A stretch of DNA of 22,994 nt, from NCBI GenBank assembly GCA_035532075.1, contig DATKRV010000055.1:1-22994 (forward strand), given 5' to 3'. The notes under the pieces were generated by a model, which worked only from the letters and a program-made list of their open reading frames with translations, was not told where the DNA came from and searched no databases. Both the position numbers and the translations under genes were made by a program. This stretch comes from CAIVND01 sp035532075. Its GTDB lineage: Bacteria; Actinomycetota; Acidimicrobiia; Acidimicrobiales; Bog-793. Positions 6,225 to 14,226 of the stretch are shown here, piece after piece. How positions within the stretch are numbered: the first letter of the stretch is position 1; every line of letters begins with the position of its first letter.

Positions 6225-6893
6225 CTACGGAGATCCGGAAACTGAGAACGCGACCTTAAAGGCAGCCGATCGTTCCGGTTTCGTACTTTGGGCGGACCGG
6301 TTTGACTCGCTAAGCGAGACGGGGAATATCGTACGGGGAAGCTCGACAACCTTGGCACGCCTCTCTTCAGCATTTGCAACATTCGTTGCACGACGTGTGA
6401 CCCAAGCGAGCATCGTCAGATATGCGATGAGAGCGACCATCATGAAACCGGCAAACACGAAGAAAACGTGCAATTTCGGCAACGCGCCAATGACAAAAGT
6501 AACGAAGAAGCCTACTAACAACGTGCCGGCAGCTCGACGCCGTCTTGAGAGTGTCCGCTGCCGCTGCTTTCGTCGCCGCGCGATCTCGGCATTGCGAAAC
6601 GCAAGCTCGCGATGAGACAGTCCTGGCAACGCACGCACGCCCGATATAACTGGAATCACGTCCTCGCGATGTCCAAGAATCTTTCGCAAAAGACGGGTAT
6701 CCGCGTGAAACCGCAAAATCGACGAAAAAATATCCGTAGAAGAGAGCTTGTGTGTAATAGCGGGCGCGAGGACTACGAGCCATATCAGCACCAAAATAAG
6801 AACGATCACGCTCTCGCTGTTCCTCTCCGCCAAATCAGGCTTCGACCTGCCAGAGATGGTACTTCGTGACAACGAAAAAACCGTGAATTCCAC
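6225..6893 (-). CDS. sepX: SepX/GlpR-like divisome membrane protein
   Basis: A 222-residue membrane protein with the layout of actinobacterial SepX (Streptomyces) / GlpR (Corynebacterium). There is an N-terminal transmembrane helix (about 29-45, IVLILVLIWLVVLAP) followed by a short amphipathic ILRFHADTRLLRKIL block. A cytoplasmic linker leads to a very basic ARRRKQRQRTLSRRRRA stretch just before two more hydrophobic helices (about 121-165). In those genera the protein anchors divisome or polar-growth components and, in Corynebacterium, is the receptor for a gephyrin-like MoeA protein. The neighbouring moaC-like gene on the same strand fits that synteny. The ATG at 6893 leaves a 28-residue N-region; a GTG at 6809, right at the helix, would give 194 residues and matches the family better. 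The function here is inferred from layout and context, not strong identity. Confidence 0.65.
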   Translation of the reverse strand: MEFTVFSLSRSTISGRSKPDLAERNSESVIVLILVLIWLVVLAPAITHKLSSTDIFSSILRFHADTRLLRKILGHREDVIPVISGVRALPGLSHRELAFRNAEIARRRKQRQRTLSRRRRAAGTLLVGFFVTFVIGALPKLHVFFVFAGFMMVALIAYLTMLAWVTRRATNVANAEERRAKVVELPRTIFPVSLSESNRSAQSTKPERSAAFKVAFSVSGSP

Positions 6894-6990
6894 GTTACAA
6901 ATATGGTTTCTTCTGAGACATTTCTGTCAAATTTGTAAGTGTGTCGCGAGTCACGACACCACCGAAACCCCTCAGGGTAAGAAAGGAATT

Positions 6991-7386
6991 TTAACGTTCG
7001 ACGAGTTCGATCGGCCCGATCGACATAGAACGATCGACCGCTTTGCACATATCGTAGATCGTGAGAGCTGCGACCATGCATGCGGTTAATGACTCCATCT
7101 CCACGCTACCCTGATCGCGTGACACAACGCGAGCCACAATCTCGATCGATGTGTCCCCGAGTTCAAAGTCAACGGTGATCGCTCCAAGGAGCGAATTTTG
7201 GACGGAAGGGACAAGCTCCGAGGTCCGCTTCGCACCCTGAATCGCGGCGATCCTGGCAATTCCGAGCACGTCTCCCTTTGCAAGCTCCTGACCAGCAATC
7301 TTTGTTCTTGTCTCGGCTGCCATTGTGACCGTGCATCTGGCGGTGGCTCGACTAACAGCAGACTCGGCGTTGGATAGTTCAGGCAC
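6991..7386 (-). CDS. MoaC-like protein lacking the active-site Cys-His
   Basis: A homologue of MoaC, the cyclic pyranopterin monophosphate synthase of molybdenum-cofactor synthesis. Strong family blocks are ELAKGDVLGIARIAAIQGAKRTSELVP and VEMESLTACMVAALTIYDMCKAVD. Numbering from the GTG start at 7386 (131 residues), K37, E96, E98, D112 and K115 match E. coli K51, E112, E114, D128 and K131. The invariant LCHPL segment (C76, H77) is replaced by SVQNS. The C-terminus stops at GPIELVER, losing the KSGGKSG loop with two more active-site lysines. It therefore looks intact in fold but catalytically dead or repurposed. The GTG at 7386 lies 6 bases after a TACACT box and aligns with the usual MoaC N-terminus; an upstream start at 7446 (151 residues) would run through the CIRCE operator. 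Confidence 0.85.
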   Translation of the reverse strand: MPELSNAESAVSRATARCTVTMAAETRTKIAGQELAKGDVLGIARIAAIQGAKRTSELVPSVQNSLLGAITVDFELGDTSIEIVARVVSRDQGSVEMESLTACMVAALTIYDMCKAVDRSMSIGPIELVER

Positions 7387-7392
7387 AGATCG

Positions 7393-7398
7393 AGTGTA
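7393..7398 (-). promoter_or_regulatory. Putative -10 box TACACT of moaC-like gene
   Basis: On the minus strand TACACT is followed by 6 bases and the GTG at 7386. This is the arrangement of an actinobacterial leaderless promoter. No ribosome site is visible. The spacing supports choosing GTG 7386 as the start. Confidence 0.5.
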
Positions 7399-7434
7399 GG
7401 GCGGCGGTTGGGGGGAATTCGTCCGCACTCCGAC

Positions 7435-7440
7435 TAGAAT
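7435..7440 (+). promoter_or_regulatory. Putative -10 box TAGAAT of ruc
   Basis: TAGAAT directly precedes and touches the CIRCE operator, so the expected transcription start falls inside the operator. A -35 box is not obvious. Confidence 0.55.
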
Positions 7441-7466
7441 TAGCACTCACAAGTAACGAGTGCCAA
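7440..7466 (+). promoter_or_regulatory. CIRCE operator (HrcA binding site)
   Basis: TTAGCACTC-N9-GAGTGCCAA. The left arm matches the CIRCE consensus exactly, the right arm differs at one base (C for T), and the spacer is the canonical 9 bases. It overlaps the predicted transcription start of ruc and lies 14-40 bases ahead of its ATG. The HrcA repressor, relieved by heat shock through GroEL, is expected to bind here. Confidence 0.9.
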
Positions 7467-7479
7467 GCGGGAGTACTGA

Positions 7480-7815
7480 ATGCCGACATATGAATACAGT
7501 TGCCGAGACTGTGGCGAAGACCTTGAGGCTGTTCAATCATTCCACGATGCGCCACTGACGGTCTGCCCGAAATGCCGAGGAGAACTCCGAAAAGTCTTCC
7601 GCAGCGTCGGCATTGTCTTCAAGGGATCTGGTTTTTACAAGACAGACAGTCGATCTGCGGACACCTCTGCGAAACCGGCTCCAGCCTCCGCCGAGGCAAA
7701 GCCTGCCGAAACCAAAGCCAATGAAACCAAGCCGACGGGATCTCCGTCTGGTGAAACCAAAACCGGTTCAGCCGCTCCCGCGACCACCGCCGCAGCAGGT
7801 GCGCAGGCTCCTTAG
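7480..7815 (+). CDS. ruc: Ruc-like redox-regulated chaperone (FmdB zinc-ribbon family)
   Basis: A 111-residue protein. The N-terminal FmdB-type zinc ribbon starts MPTYEYSCRDCG and has two CxxC pairs (C8/C11 and C29/C32). A conserved RSVGIVFKGSGFYKTD segment follows, then a low-complexity tail from about residue 57 rich in Ala, Pro, Lys, Glu and Thr that must be disordered. This is the layout of M. tuberculosis Rv0991c (Ruc, redox-regulated protein with unstructured C terminus), which holds unfolded clients and hands them to DnaK. Rv0991c is reported to be co-regulated with hsp60/hsp70 genes, and here a CIRCE operator lies directly upstream. Ribosome site GGGAG precedes the ATG at 7480. The stop overlaps the converging tldE stop by 4 bases (7812-7815). 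Rv0991c also lies near a GlpR homologue in Mycobacterium, similar to this neighbourhood. Confidence 0.9.
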   Translation: MPTYEYSCRDCGEDLEAVQSFHDAPLTVCPKCRGELRKVFRSVGIVFKGSGFYKTDSRSADTSAKPAPASAEAKPAETKANETKPTGSPSGETKTGSAAPATTAAAGAQAP

Positions 7816-9155
7816 GTGCCACTCATTGCAATGTCACCGATCGCGAGAGTAACGCCGGCCGCGCTACTTGGAAGCCACTCGACATCGTTGCCAACATAAA
7901 GGACATTCTGCAAGATTTTCTGGATTGTCGAAGCAATCGTGATCTCACGCACCGGCTCCGCGAGCTGGCCATTATGGATCAAGACACCCTCGGCTCCTAC
8001 CGAAAAATCACCGCTGACACGGTTCACACCTGAATGCACACCACTAATACCTTGAATGAGCAGCCCCTCGCCAATCTCGGCGATGATCTCCTTTTGATCG
8101 AACTTCCCGGGAGTCAACGCGAGAGCTCTCGCTCCGACGCCCGGAATCGACTTGTACCCCGAGCGCACGGCTGAACCAGTCGAAACCGTTCCCGCGACTC
8201 GAGAAGAATACGAGTCATAAAGATATTTTGATAGTCGTCCTTCTTCGATGAGCACGTTGCGTCGGCATGCAAGACCCTCGGAATCAACAGCCGAGGCGCC
8301 AAATGCTCGAAGGTCTGTCGGATCATCCACTAAAGAAAATAACGGGGTCGCGACCTCCTCTCCGATACGACCAGCAAATAATGATCGACCGCGCGCCACC
8401 TCTTCCCCGGACAGAGTGCTTGCAAGTATCGAAAGCAATGTTGCTGTTATGCGAGGGTCAAACACGACAGTAAGACGTCCACCAGCTGGCTTGGTCGCGC
8501 CAAGAAGTCGCGTGGCACGTTCAATCGCATCAGATGCGGCAACATGCACATCGATGTCCTGAGGTCCTCGGCCGACTGAGTATCCGCTTCCCGTCTGCGT
8601 ATCGTCTCCCTCCCCAGCGACGACATCAGTGGAGATGAAACAGGTCGTCTCCCGAGAGCTCACAGCTATACCTTTTGAACTCGCAATTGCGCTCTCGCCA
8701 CTGGAGTCGCCGTAATCAGTACTGATAACCTGACGAATACGCCCGTCTCCTGCACGCACTCGACGCTCCAGGTCAAGCGCAAGAGCAATCTTGTCAGAAT
8801 TGGGATAACCGGCAAGGCCTTCGTTCCAAAGTTCGAGTTGTTTCACCGCGACACCATCTGGCTCTGCCAGCCCAGCATGCTCGTCAACAGTTGTGAATGT
8901 TGCGTTATCGCGCGCCTCGGCAAGAGCCTCACGCGCATGTCGCTCGTCAAGATCCCCAACGTAGGCAAAGCCCTGTCGGTTCCCCTGTATCACACGAATT
9001 CCCACACCCGCCATCTCGGCAGAGGAAAAAGACTCCACCTCTCCCTCGAACGCCCTGATCTCTGTCTCTCGGTGCCACGAGACATATGCCTCGATCTGCT
9101 CACCATCATCTGCCTGCTCCGCGATGCGCTTTGCAATTTCAAGAAGTTCAGGCAC
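7812..9155 (-). CDS. tldE: TldE/PmbA-family metalloprotease partner subunit
   Basis: Non-catalytic partner of the TldD/TldE heterodimeric protease, which degrades unfolded peptides and matures some ribosomally made peptides such as microcin B17. The sequence has the family pattern: VESFSSAEMAGVGIRVIQGNRQGFAYVGDLD, a middle LTVVFDPRITATLLSILAS, and DDPTDLRAFGASAVDSEGLACRRNVLIEEGRLSKYLYD. It has no HExxxH, as expected for TldE. I chose the GTG at 9155 (447 residues) because GGAGG lies 8 bases upstream; a TTG at 9170 is possible. The start overlaps the tldD stop by 8 bases, so translation is coupled and the two proteins can be made in equal amounts. The 3' end overlaps the converging ruc stop. 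Confidence 0.92.
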   Translation of the reverse strand: MPELLEIAKRIAEQADDGEQIEAYVSWHRETEIRAFEGEVESFSSAEMAGVGIRVIQGNRQGFAYVGDLDERHAREALAEARDNATFTTVDEHAGLAEPDGVAVKQLELWNEGLAGYPNSDKIALALDLERRVRAGDGRIRQVISTDYGDSSGESAIASSKGIAVSSRETTCFISTDVVAGEGDDTQTGSGYSVGRGPQDIDVHVAASDAIERATRLLGATKPAGGRLTVVFDPRITATLLSILASTLSGEEVARGRSLFAGRIGEEVATPLFSLVDDPTDLRAFGASAVDSEGLACRRNVLIEEGRLSKYLYDSYSSRVAGTVSTGSAVRSGYKSIPGVGARALALTPGKFDQKEIIAEIGEGLLIQGISGVHSGVNRVSGDFSVGAEGVLIHNGQLAEPVREITIASTIQKILQNVLYVGNDVEWLPSSAAGVTLAIGDIAMSGT

Positions 9156-10536
9156 CTGAGGTACCTCCAACAGTCACTCCGCTGATTCGAAGCGTCGGCT
9201 GGCCGCAGCCAACGGACACACTCTGGCCATCTTTGCCACAGCTACCAGGCGAAATATCAAAATCATTCCCGACCACATCAATCTTCTGAAGTACGTCGGG
9301 ACCATTACCAATCAGGTTGGCATCGCGTATTGGTTCTGTTATCTTCCCGTCTTCGATCAGGTACGCCTCGGTCATTCCAAATACGAAATCTCCCGTTGCG
9401 GTGTTGACTTGGCCACCCCCGAGCTGGGCGACATAGACCCCGTTCGCGGTCTGCGCGACGATCTCTTCTGGATCTTCACTCCCTCGCATCAGATATGTGT
9501 TGGTCATTCGCACCATCGGAAGATGCTGGTAGCTCTGGCGCCTTCCATTGCCTGACGATGTGCGACCCGCCTTGCGAGAACGGAGAAGGTCCCACATGTA
9601 GTCAGTCAATACACCGTTCTCAATGAGTACATTTCGCTGCGTCGGCTTTCCCTCGTCGTCAATTGTCGATGTTCCCCATTCATCCATCACGGTGCCGTCG
9701 TCGATGAGCGTGACCAAAGGACTCGCAACAACATCGCCTATCCGGTTTGCGTATACAGACGCGTCCTTGACTATATGATCTGCTTCGAGACCATGCCCAC
9801 ACGCCTCATGGAACAAGATTCCCCCAGTACCGCTCTTCAGGACAACCGGAAGCACGCCAGACGGAGCCGGCCTTGCGGAAAGTTTTCCGATCGCACGATT
9901 TGCAGCCTTCGTCGCAATTTCTTCTGCACTGATGCGTTCAAAGAGCTCATAGCCAACCGTATAAGCGATGCTTTCGTATCCGGTCTGCATTCCACTGTCG
10001 CCCGCGGCAACGCACATCACAAAGAGTCGGGTACGCACCTGATCATCATCGGCATAGACACCATCTGAGTTCGCTACGACAAACCGTCGCCGGCTGTCCC
10101 CGTATCCGGCCGAAACCTGCCGGATCGCACCACCGACCGACCGCGCAGTATCGTCCGCGCGCTCAAGAAGCGCGACCTTCGTCGTCTTGGTAATCGTCTC
10201 GGGATATATCTCGACAGCAGAACGAAATGGATGGCGCTGTCGAACGAGATCAATCTCGCGAACACCCCCGCCTCCGCGTTTGGCAATTGAAGCAGCGGCG
10301 GCTGCTGCAACAACAAGTCCGGCACCCGTGGTGTCCGCCGTATGGGCAAAACCAGTCGTATCGCCAACTACCACTCGGATTCCCGCTCCACGGTCGCGCC
10401 CGGTTGCAAGTTCTTCGACTCGACGATCATCAAGCGAGATTCCCGTTGTTCTCCTGTCTTCGACAAAAACTTCGGCGAACTCCCCACCATGAAGGAGCGC
10501 CTCATGAATTGCCCGCTCGATTTCGGTTTTGTCCAC
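9148..10536 (-). CDS. tldD: TldD-family metalloprotease, catalytic subunit
   Basis: Zinc protease subunit of TldD/TldE, a cytoplasmic complex that threads and cleaves unfolded peptides. The zinc motif HExxxH is HEACGH (H243, E244, H248 in the 462-residue protein). The third ligand Cys is C433 in SPGSCGKDGQ, ahead of the conserved GQPTLRISG...GGTSGA end. The frame is open far upstream (to 11184), but that part is unlike TldD and lies antisense to the divIVA-like gene. I place the start at the GTG at 10536, preceded by TTGAGGA at a good distance and giving VDKTEIERAIHEALLHGGEFAEVF, which matches the usual N-terminus and length (about 460-480). An upstream GTG at 10560 is less likely. It overlaps tldE by 8 bases. 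Confidence 0.93.
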   Translation of the reverse strand: MDKTEIERAIHEALLHGGEFAEVFVEDRRTTGISLDDRRVEELATGRDRGAGIRVVVGDTTGFAHTADTTGAGLVVAAAAAASIAKRGGGGVREIDLVRQRHPFRSAVEIYPETITKTTKVALLERADDTARSVGGAIRQVSAGYGDSRRRFVVANSDGVYADDDQVRTRLFVMCVAAGDSGMQTGYESIAYTVGYELFERISAEEIATKAANRAIGKLSARPAPSGVLPVVLKSGTGGILFHEACGHGLEADHIVKDASVYANRIGDVVASPLVTLIDDGTVMDEWGTSTIDDEGKPTQRNVLIENGVLTDYMWDLLRSRKAGRTSSGNGRRQSYQHLPMVRMTNTYLMRGSEDPEEIVAQTANGVYVAQLGGGQVNTATGDFVFGMTEAYLIEDGKITEPIRDANLIGNGPDVLQKIDVVGNDFDISPGSCGKDGQSVSVGCGQPTLRISGVTVGGTSGA

Positions 10537-10851
10537 GAGGGCATCCTCAAGATCATCCACGTCGAAAATCTCACTCCCTTTATTGCACGGCACCTGTACT
10601 TCGTGCTCTGTATCGTAACGGTACAGCGAATACTCTCGTCCCCCGACGACGGGGAGGTCGTTGTGATTTCGAGTGGCCAGCGAAGCGGCGTGAAAGAATC
10701 CGGTGAATTCAGAGAAATCTCGCCACCATCCCTCTTTTTTTCGATCTTTCTCACTAGCATTCCGAGCGAAGCCGGACTCCTCGGAGCGAATAACGGATGA
10801 GTTTCCAAAAAGTTCGACAACGCCCTTTGGGGACAGAGAAACGGAGCCGCC
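10537..10851. promoter_or_regulatory. Divergent intergenic region tldD / divIVA-like
   Basis: 315 bases with no supported gene; open frames on both strands lack ribosome sites and family similarity. It must hold the promoters for tldDE (minus) and the DivIVA-domain gene (plus). A pyrimidine-rich tract (CTCTTTTTTTCG around 10731-10742) is the only compositional feature I noted. Confidence 0.5.
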
Positions 10852-11808
10852 ATGGACCATGACAATGCATTCGAAGGGCCAATACACGGCGCACCGCTGT
10901 TTGATGCCACGCGGCGCGGATACGACCCCGAGCAGGTAGACCGATTCCTCGCTCAGCAGCAGCACCGCCTCAACGAGACTGCCCGACGCGCGAGTGAGGC
11001 GGAAAAACGCCTTAGTGCAGCCGTGAACCAGCTCCGGGCGATGAACAGGCGAATTACCCAACTCGAGGAAAGCGCGAGCGTGCACGCCCCACCCGCTCCA
11101 GCTGCGGTTCCGATTGACATCCTCGGTGACCGAGTTCAGCGGATCCTCCAGGAGGCATGGGATGGAGCTTTCGCTCTGCGCCAAAGCGTGGAGAACGAGG
11201 TCAATCTGCTACGCAGTCAGGCGGGAAGCGACGCTCAGGAAATCCTCGACGAGGCTCGATCAAAGGCGCGCTCGATCGAAGAGCAGATGAGACGCCGCCG
11301 CGATGCCTATCTCCAACGAGTGGAACAGGACAAAGCCAAGGCTGTAGCACAGATGACGTTCCTCAGTGACCAGCGCAAGGCGGCGATAGCCGAACTTCTC
11401 GCAATCAAGGAACGCATAGAGACCGCAATTATCGATGTACCTGCTCAGACTGCAGCGAACCTCAGCCTCGTCAACGCGCCGGTCCAGACCGTGCACGACC
11501 TCAAAGACGAGAAACAGAGCGAGGCTCGGCCGCTGAGCGCAGCGGATGAGCAACTCCTCAATCGCAAGATCTCCGAGCACCCAAGTGGCGATGCGCCCAT
11601 CTTGCATTTTAGGGAGGCTGATCTGCCACTGACGCTCCCCGTGCAGATGCTTCCCCCGCTCAACATCCCACCACGTCCTGCCGATACGTCGAGCCTCGTG
11701 CGGAGCCACCGCGAGACAGCGGCAACCGAACCGACTCGACCACAAGGGGAGCGCCGCGGCCGTTCCGACGCCAGAGTATTTGATTTTGAGGCAAACGAGG
11801 ACGAGTAG
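10852..11808 (+). CDS. DivIVA-domain coiled-coil protein
   Basis: A 318-residue cytoplasmic protein with a DivIVA-type N-terminal motif, FDATRRGYDPEQVDRFL (about residues 17-33), followed by heptad-like helices (about 34-75). A proline/alanine linker and a second long charged coiled coil (about 90-200, EILDEARSKARSIEEQMRRRRDAYL) follow, then a disordered, proline-rich, acidic C-terminus. It is longer in the tail than Wag31-type DivIVA, and the coil resembles the ATP-synthase-b-like segments common in actinobacterial DivIVA paralogues. A role in polar growth, septum placement or envelope organisation is inferred. ATG at 10852 with CGGAG six bases upstream. It diverges from tldDE; no operon partner downstream. 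Confidence 0.8.
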   Translation: MDHDNAFEGPIHGAPLFDATRRGYDPEQVDRFLAQQQHRLNETARRASEAEKRLSAAVNQLRAMNRRITQLEESASVHAPPAPAAVPIDILGDRVQRILQEAWDGAFALRQSVENEVNLLRSQAGSDAQEILDEARSKARSIEEQMRRRRDAYLQRVEQDKAKAVAQMTFLSDQRKAAIAELLAIKERIETAIIDVPAQTAANLSLVNAPVQTVHDLKDEKQSEARPLSAADEQLLNRKISEHPSGDAPILHFREADLPLTLPVQMLPPLNIPPRPADTSSLVRSHRETAATEPTRPQGERRGRSDARVFDFEANEDE

Positions 11809-11963
11809 CGGTCTGGGTTCGCAACCAACCAACTGAAGATCTACGTTTTTCGAAGTTCAGATACAAGTTCTCTCCCGGTGCCCAAGCGCAACCAGTGGAG
11901 CAGAATCGATGAAATGTAGCGGTCGGACTCGGCTCCTGAGACTCTTCTAGGCTCGCTCATGAG

Positions 11964-12848
11964 ATGAATCGAAGATCATGGGTGCAATTTATTATCGTGG
12001 GCATCGTTTGGGGATTTCCCTACCTTTTCATCAAGATTGCCATCCGCGAGTTAAGGCCCGAGACGATGATCTTTTTTCGTTGTGCAATCACGCTCGTTGC
12101 GCTCTTGCCGATGGCATTGCGACAACGCAGGATTGATCTCGTCCTTCGCCACTGGTTTGCCTTAGTGAGCTACACCGCGGTCGAGATTGCCATTCCTTGG
12201 TATCTGCTTGCCAGAGCGGAGGAACGAGTGACAAGTTCGATAGCGGGACTCGTCGTTGCGACCGTCCCACTCTTTGGGCTGGTACTCGCTCTTCTCTACC
12301 GGACAGAGCAACGGGTCAGCCCCATCCGAATCGTAGGACTACTCATCGGACTTTGTGGCGTAGTCGTCACTATCGGTATCGATATACACGGTGCAAGCGC
12401 GTTCAGCGTGATCGAAATCTTGATCAGCGCCTTCGGCTATGCGCTCGGACCAACAATATTCAACCAATACCTTTTCGACATCCCGCCAGTGACGGTGATC
12501 GCATCTTCGTTTGCGATCGGATCACTCATCTATCTACCCTTTGGCCTGTTAAATCTGCCATCACGTATCTCACTCGAAGCCACAATGGCGGTCCTCTCTC
12601 TCGCACTCATCTGCTCGGTAACTGGGTTCATCCTTTTCTTTCGGCTCATCAACGACGTCGGACCAGCTCGCGCGACAGTCGTGACCTATCTGAATCCAGT
12701 CGTCGCGGTCATTGCTGGGGTGATCGTGCTCGGCGAACCGTTCGGCAACGGACTCGCTATAGGACTGCCATTGGTCATCGTCGGATCGATCCTTGCAACA
12801 TGGGCAACCGGGCATGAGCAGCCGACTTATGAGCGGCCAGTCGCGTGA
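11964..12848 (+). CDS. EamA/DMT-family transporter
   Basis: A 294-residue integral membrane protein of the drug/metabolite transporter superfamily. It has about ten hydrophobic segments arranged as two EamA halves: the first begins VQFIIVGIVWGFPYLFIKIAI and includes RPETMIFFRC; the second begins near FSVIEILISAFGYALG and ends YLNPVVAVIAGVIVLGEP then IVGSILATW. The LNPVVAVIAGVIVLGEP block is a hallmark of EamA exporters. The substrate cannot be predicted. The ATG at 11964 has no ribosome site; the preceding ATG at 11959 is followed at once by a stop. A TAGGCT box (11948-11953) would give a nearly leaderless transcript. An MFS exporter gene follows 62 bases later. Confidence 0.9.
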   Translation: MNRRSWVQFIIVGIVWGFPYLFIKIAIRELRPETMIFFRCAITLVALLPMALRQRRIDLVLRHWFALVSYTAVEIAIPWYLLARAEERVTSSIAGLVVATVPLFGLVLALLYRTEQRVSPIRIVGLLIGLCGVVVTIGIDIHGASAFSVIEILISAFGYALGPTIFNQYLFDIPPVTVIASSFAIGSLIYLPFGLLNLPSRISLEATMAVLSLALICSVTGFILFFRLINDVGPARATVVTYLNPVVAVIAGVIVLGEPFGNGLAIGLPLVIVGSILATWATGHEQPTYERPVA

Positions 12849-12898
12849 CCCCAGATCTTCAATCCCAGAGCTGGAAACGAACTGATCCGACGCTCCAT

Positions 12899-12904
12899 TA
12901 GGGT
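12899..12904 (+). promoter_or_regulatory. Putative -10 box TAGGGT of MFS gene
   Basis: TAGGGT is followed by 6 bases and the GTG start at 12911, the same geometry as the moaC-like gene. No ribosome site lies between. Weak on its own; supported by recurrence of the pattern in this window. Confidence 0.4.
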
Positions 12905-12910
12905 GCAACT

Positions 12911-14170
12911 GTGCCAAAGATCTTCATGGATGTCACCCCGTTGCGGAGGTTTCCACAGTTTCGCCGTCTCTGGATTGGCTACACCATCTCCCAGCTCGGA
13001 AGTCAGCTCACGGTCGTCGCCGTTGCATACCAGGTCTTCCGACTTACTGGGTCTTCTCTCGACGTCGGCCTGATCAGCTTTGCCCAGTTGTTCCCCTCCA
13101 TCATTGGTCCCGTTTTCGGCGGTTCGCTCGCGGACGCAATGGACCGACGGAAACTCCTTCTGATCACCAATGTGCTTGTCGGTTCTTGCTCGGTAGCACT
13201 CGCTATCAACAGTGGACTTCGGCACCCTGCAATCTGGCCACTTTTCGTATTTGCCGCAATCTCGGCGGGTTTCAGCGGCGTCGACAACCCCACCCGCACT
13301 GCGGCAATGGTGAGCCTGATCGACAGAGATTCGCTCGTCGCCGCAAGTGCGCTGCGGACCTTGATGCAACAGATTGCCTATGTCGTGGGCCCCGCTCTCG
13401 CCGGTGCACTTCTCGCGGTTTTCAACCTTTCGGTTGTCTTCTGGGTCGATGTTGCAACATTTGGAGCCGCGATAATTTCTGTGTTCTCGATCTCACCAAG
13501 CATTCCTCAAGGAGGCGGAACTAAATTTGGCCTCGACTCCATCAAAGAGGGTTTTGCATACCTCAAAGGGCGCCAGGCAATTCAAGGAGTATTCATCGCT
13601 GACTTCAATGCAATGGTGCTTGGTATGCCGACAGCCCTCTTCCCCGCAATCGGTCTCGTGCACTTTCACGGCAATGCCGAAACGGTCGGCCTTTTGTATT
13701 CCGCCCCCGGAGTCGGTGCATTTCTCGGCGCGTCGTTGAGTGGGTGGACGACGCACATAAGACGACTTGGGCGCGCCATCATCATCTGTGTCGTCATCTG
13801 GGGGCTCGGCATTACTGCATTTGGGTTAGTTCCGAATTTCGCGCTCGCACTCTTGCTCATTGGTATCGCTGGAGGTGCTGATGTTGTTTCCGCAGTCTTC
13901 CGAGGCACAATATTGCAGTCTGAGGTGCCAGACCGTCTACGAGGCCGGTTAACAGCGATTCAATCAGCGGTGGTCCAAGGCGGACCTCGTCTTGGCAATA
14001 CGGAAGCGGGAGTTGTCGCTGCGCTAAGCAATACACAGATATCGGTAGTGTCTGGTGGACTTGGATGTATTGCGGGAATCCTGCTCATTGGTCGATTCAT
14101 GCCTCGATTTGCCGACTACGACATCAAGCTCGCAGATAAGCCCCACCTCGAAAAACCGATCGAGACTTGA
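12911..14170 (+). CDS. MFS transporter, EntS-like (MFS_3 type)
   Basis: A 419-residue major-facilitator protein with twelve predicted hydrophobic helices. N-terminal FRRLWIGYTISQLGSQLTVVAVAYQVF is typical of the EntS/MFS_3 branch, as are the loop motif GSLADAMDRRKLL (cytoplasmic motif A), SGVDNPTRTAAMVSL, and FRGTILQSEVPDRLRGRL near the C-terminal half. This branch contains siderophore exporters and macrolide-efflux relatives; the substrate here is unknown. The start is a GTG at 12911. It follows the EamA gene on the same strand but appears to have its own promoter, and ends 97 bases before tRNA-Lys. Confidence 0.92.
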   Translation: MPKIFMDVTPLRRFPQFRRLWIGYTISQLGSQLTVVAVAYQVFRLTGSSLDVGLISFAQLFPSIIGPVFGGSLADAMDRRKLLLITNVLVGSCSVALAINSGLRHPAIWPLFVFAAISAGFSGVDNPTRTAAMVSLIDRDSLVAASALRTLMQQIAYVVGPALAGALLAVFNLSVVFWVDVATFGAAIISVFSISPSIPQGGGTKFGLDSIKEGFAYLKGRQAIQGVFIADFNAMVLGMPTALFPAIGLVHFHGNAETVGLLYSAPGVGAFLGASLSGWTTHIRRLGRAIIICVVIWGLGITAFGLVPNFALALLLIGIAGGADVVSAVFRGTILQSEVPDRLRGRLTAIQSAVVQGGPRLGNTEAGVVAALSNTQISVVSGGLGCIAGILLIGRFMPRFADYDIKLADKPHLEKPIET

Positions 14171-14226
14171 CGACATCGACCAGCTGGGAAGATTCGGAAG
14201 TTGCCGATTGCCGCCTTTGGTTCACC

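Noticed and set aside
6941..6959. 6-bp hairpin (GTGTCG/CGACAC) between moaC-like and sepX-like genes
   Set aside because: Short stem, 7-nt loop and no T-tract; too weak to call a terminator.
10537..11184. Open frame extending tldD 216 codons upstream
   Set aside because: It is antisense to the DivIVA-domain gene, has no family similarity, and a good ribosome site precedes the GTG at 10536, which gives the normal TldD length.
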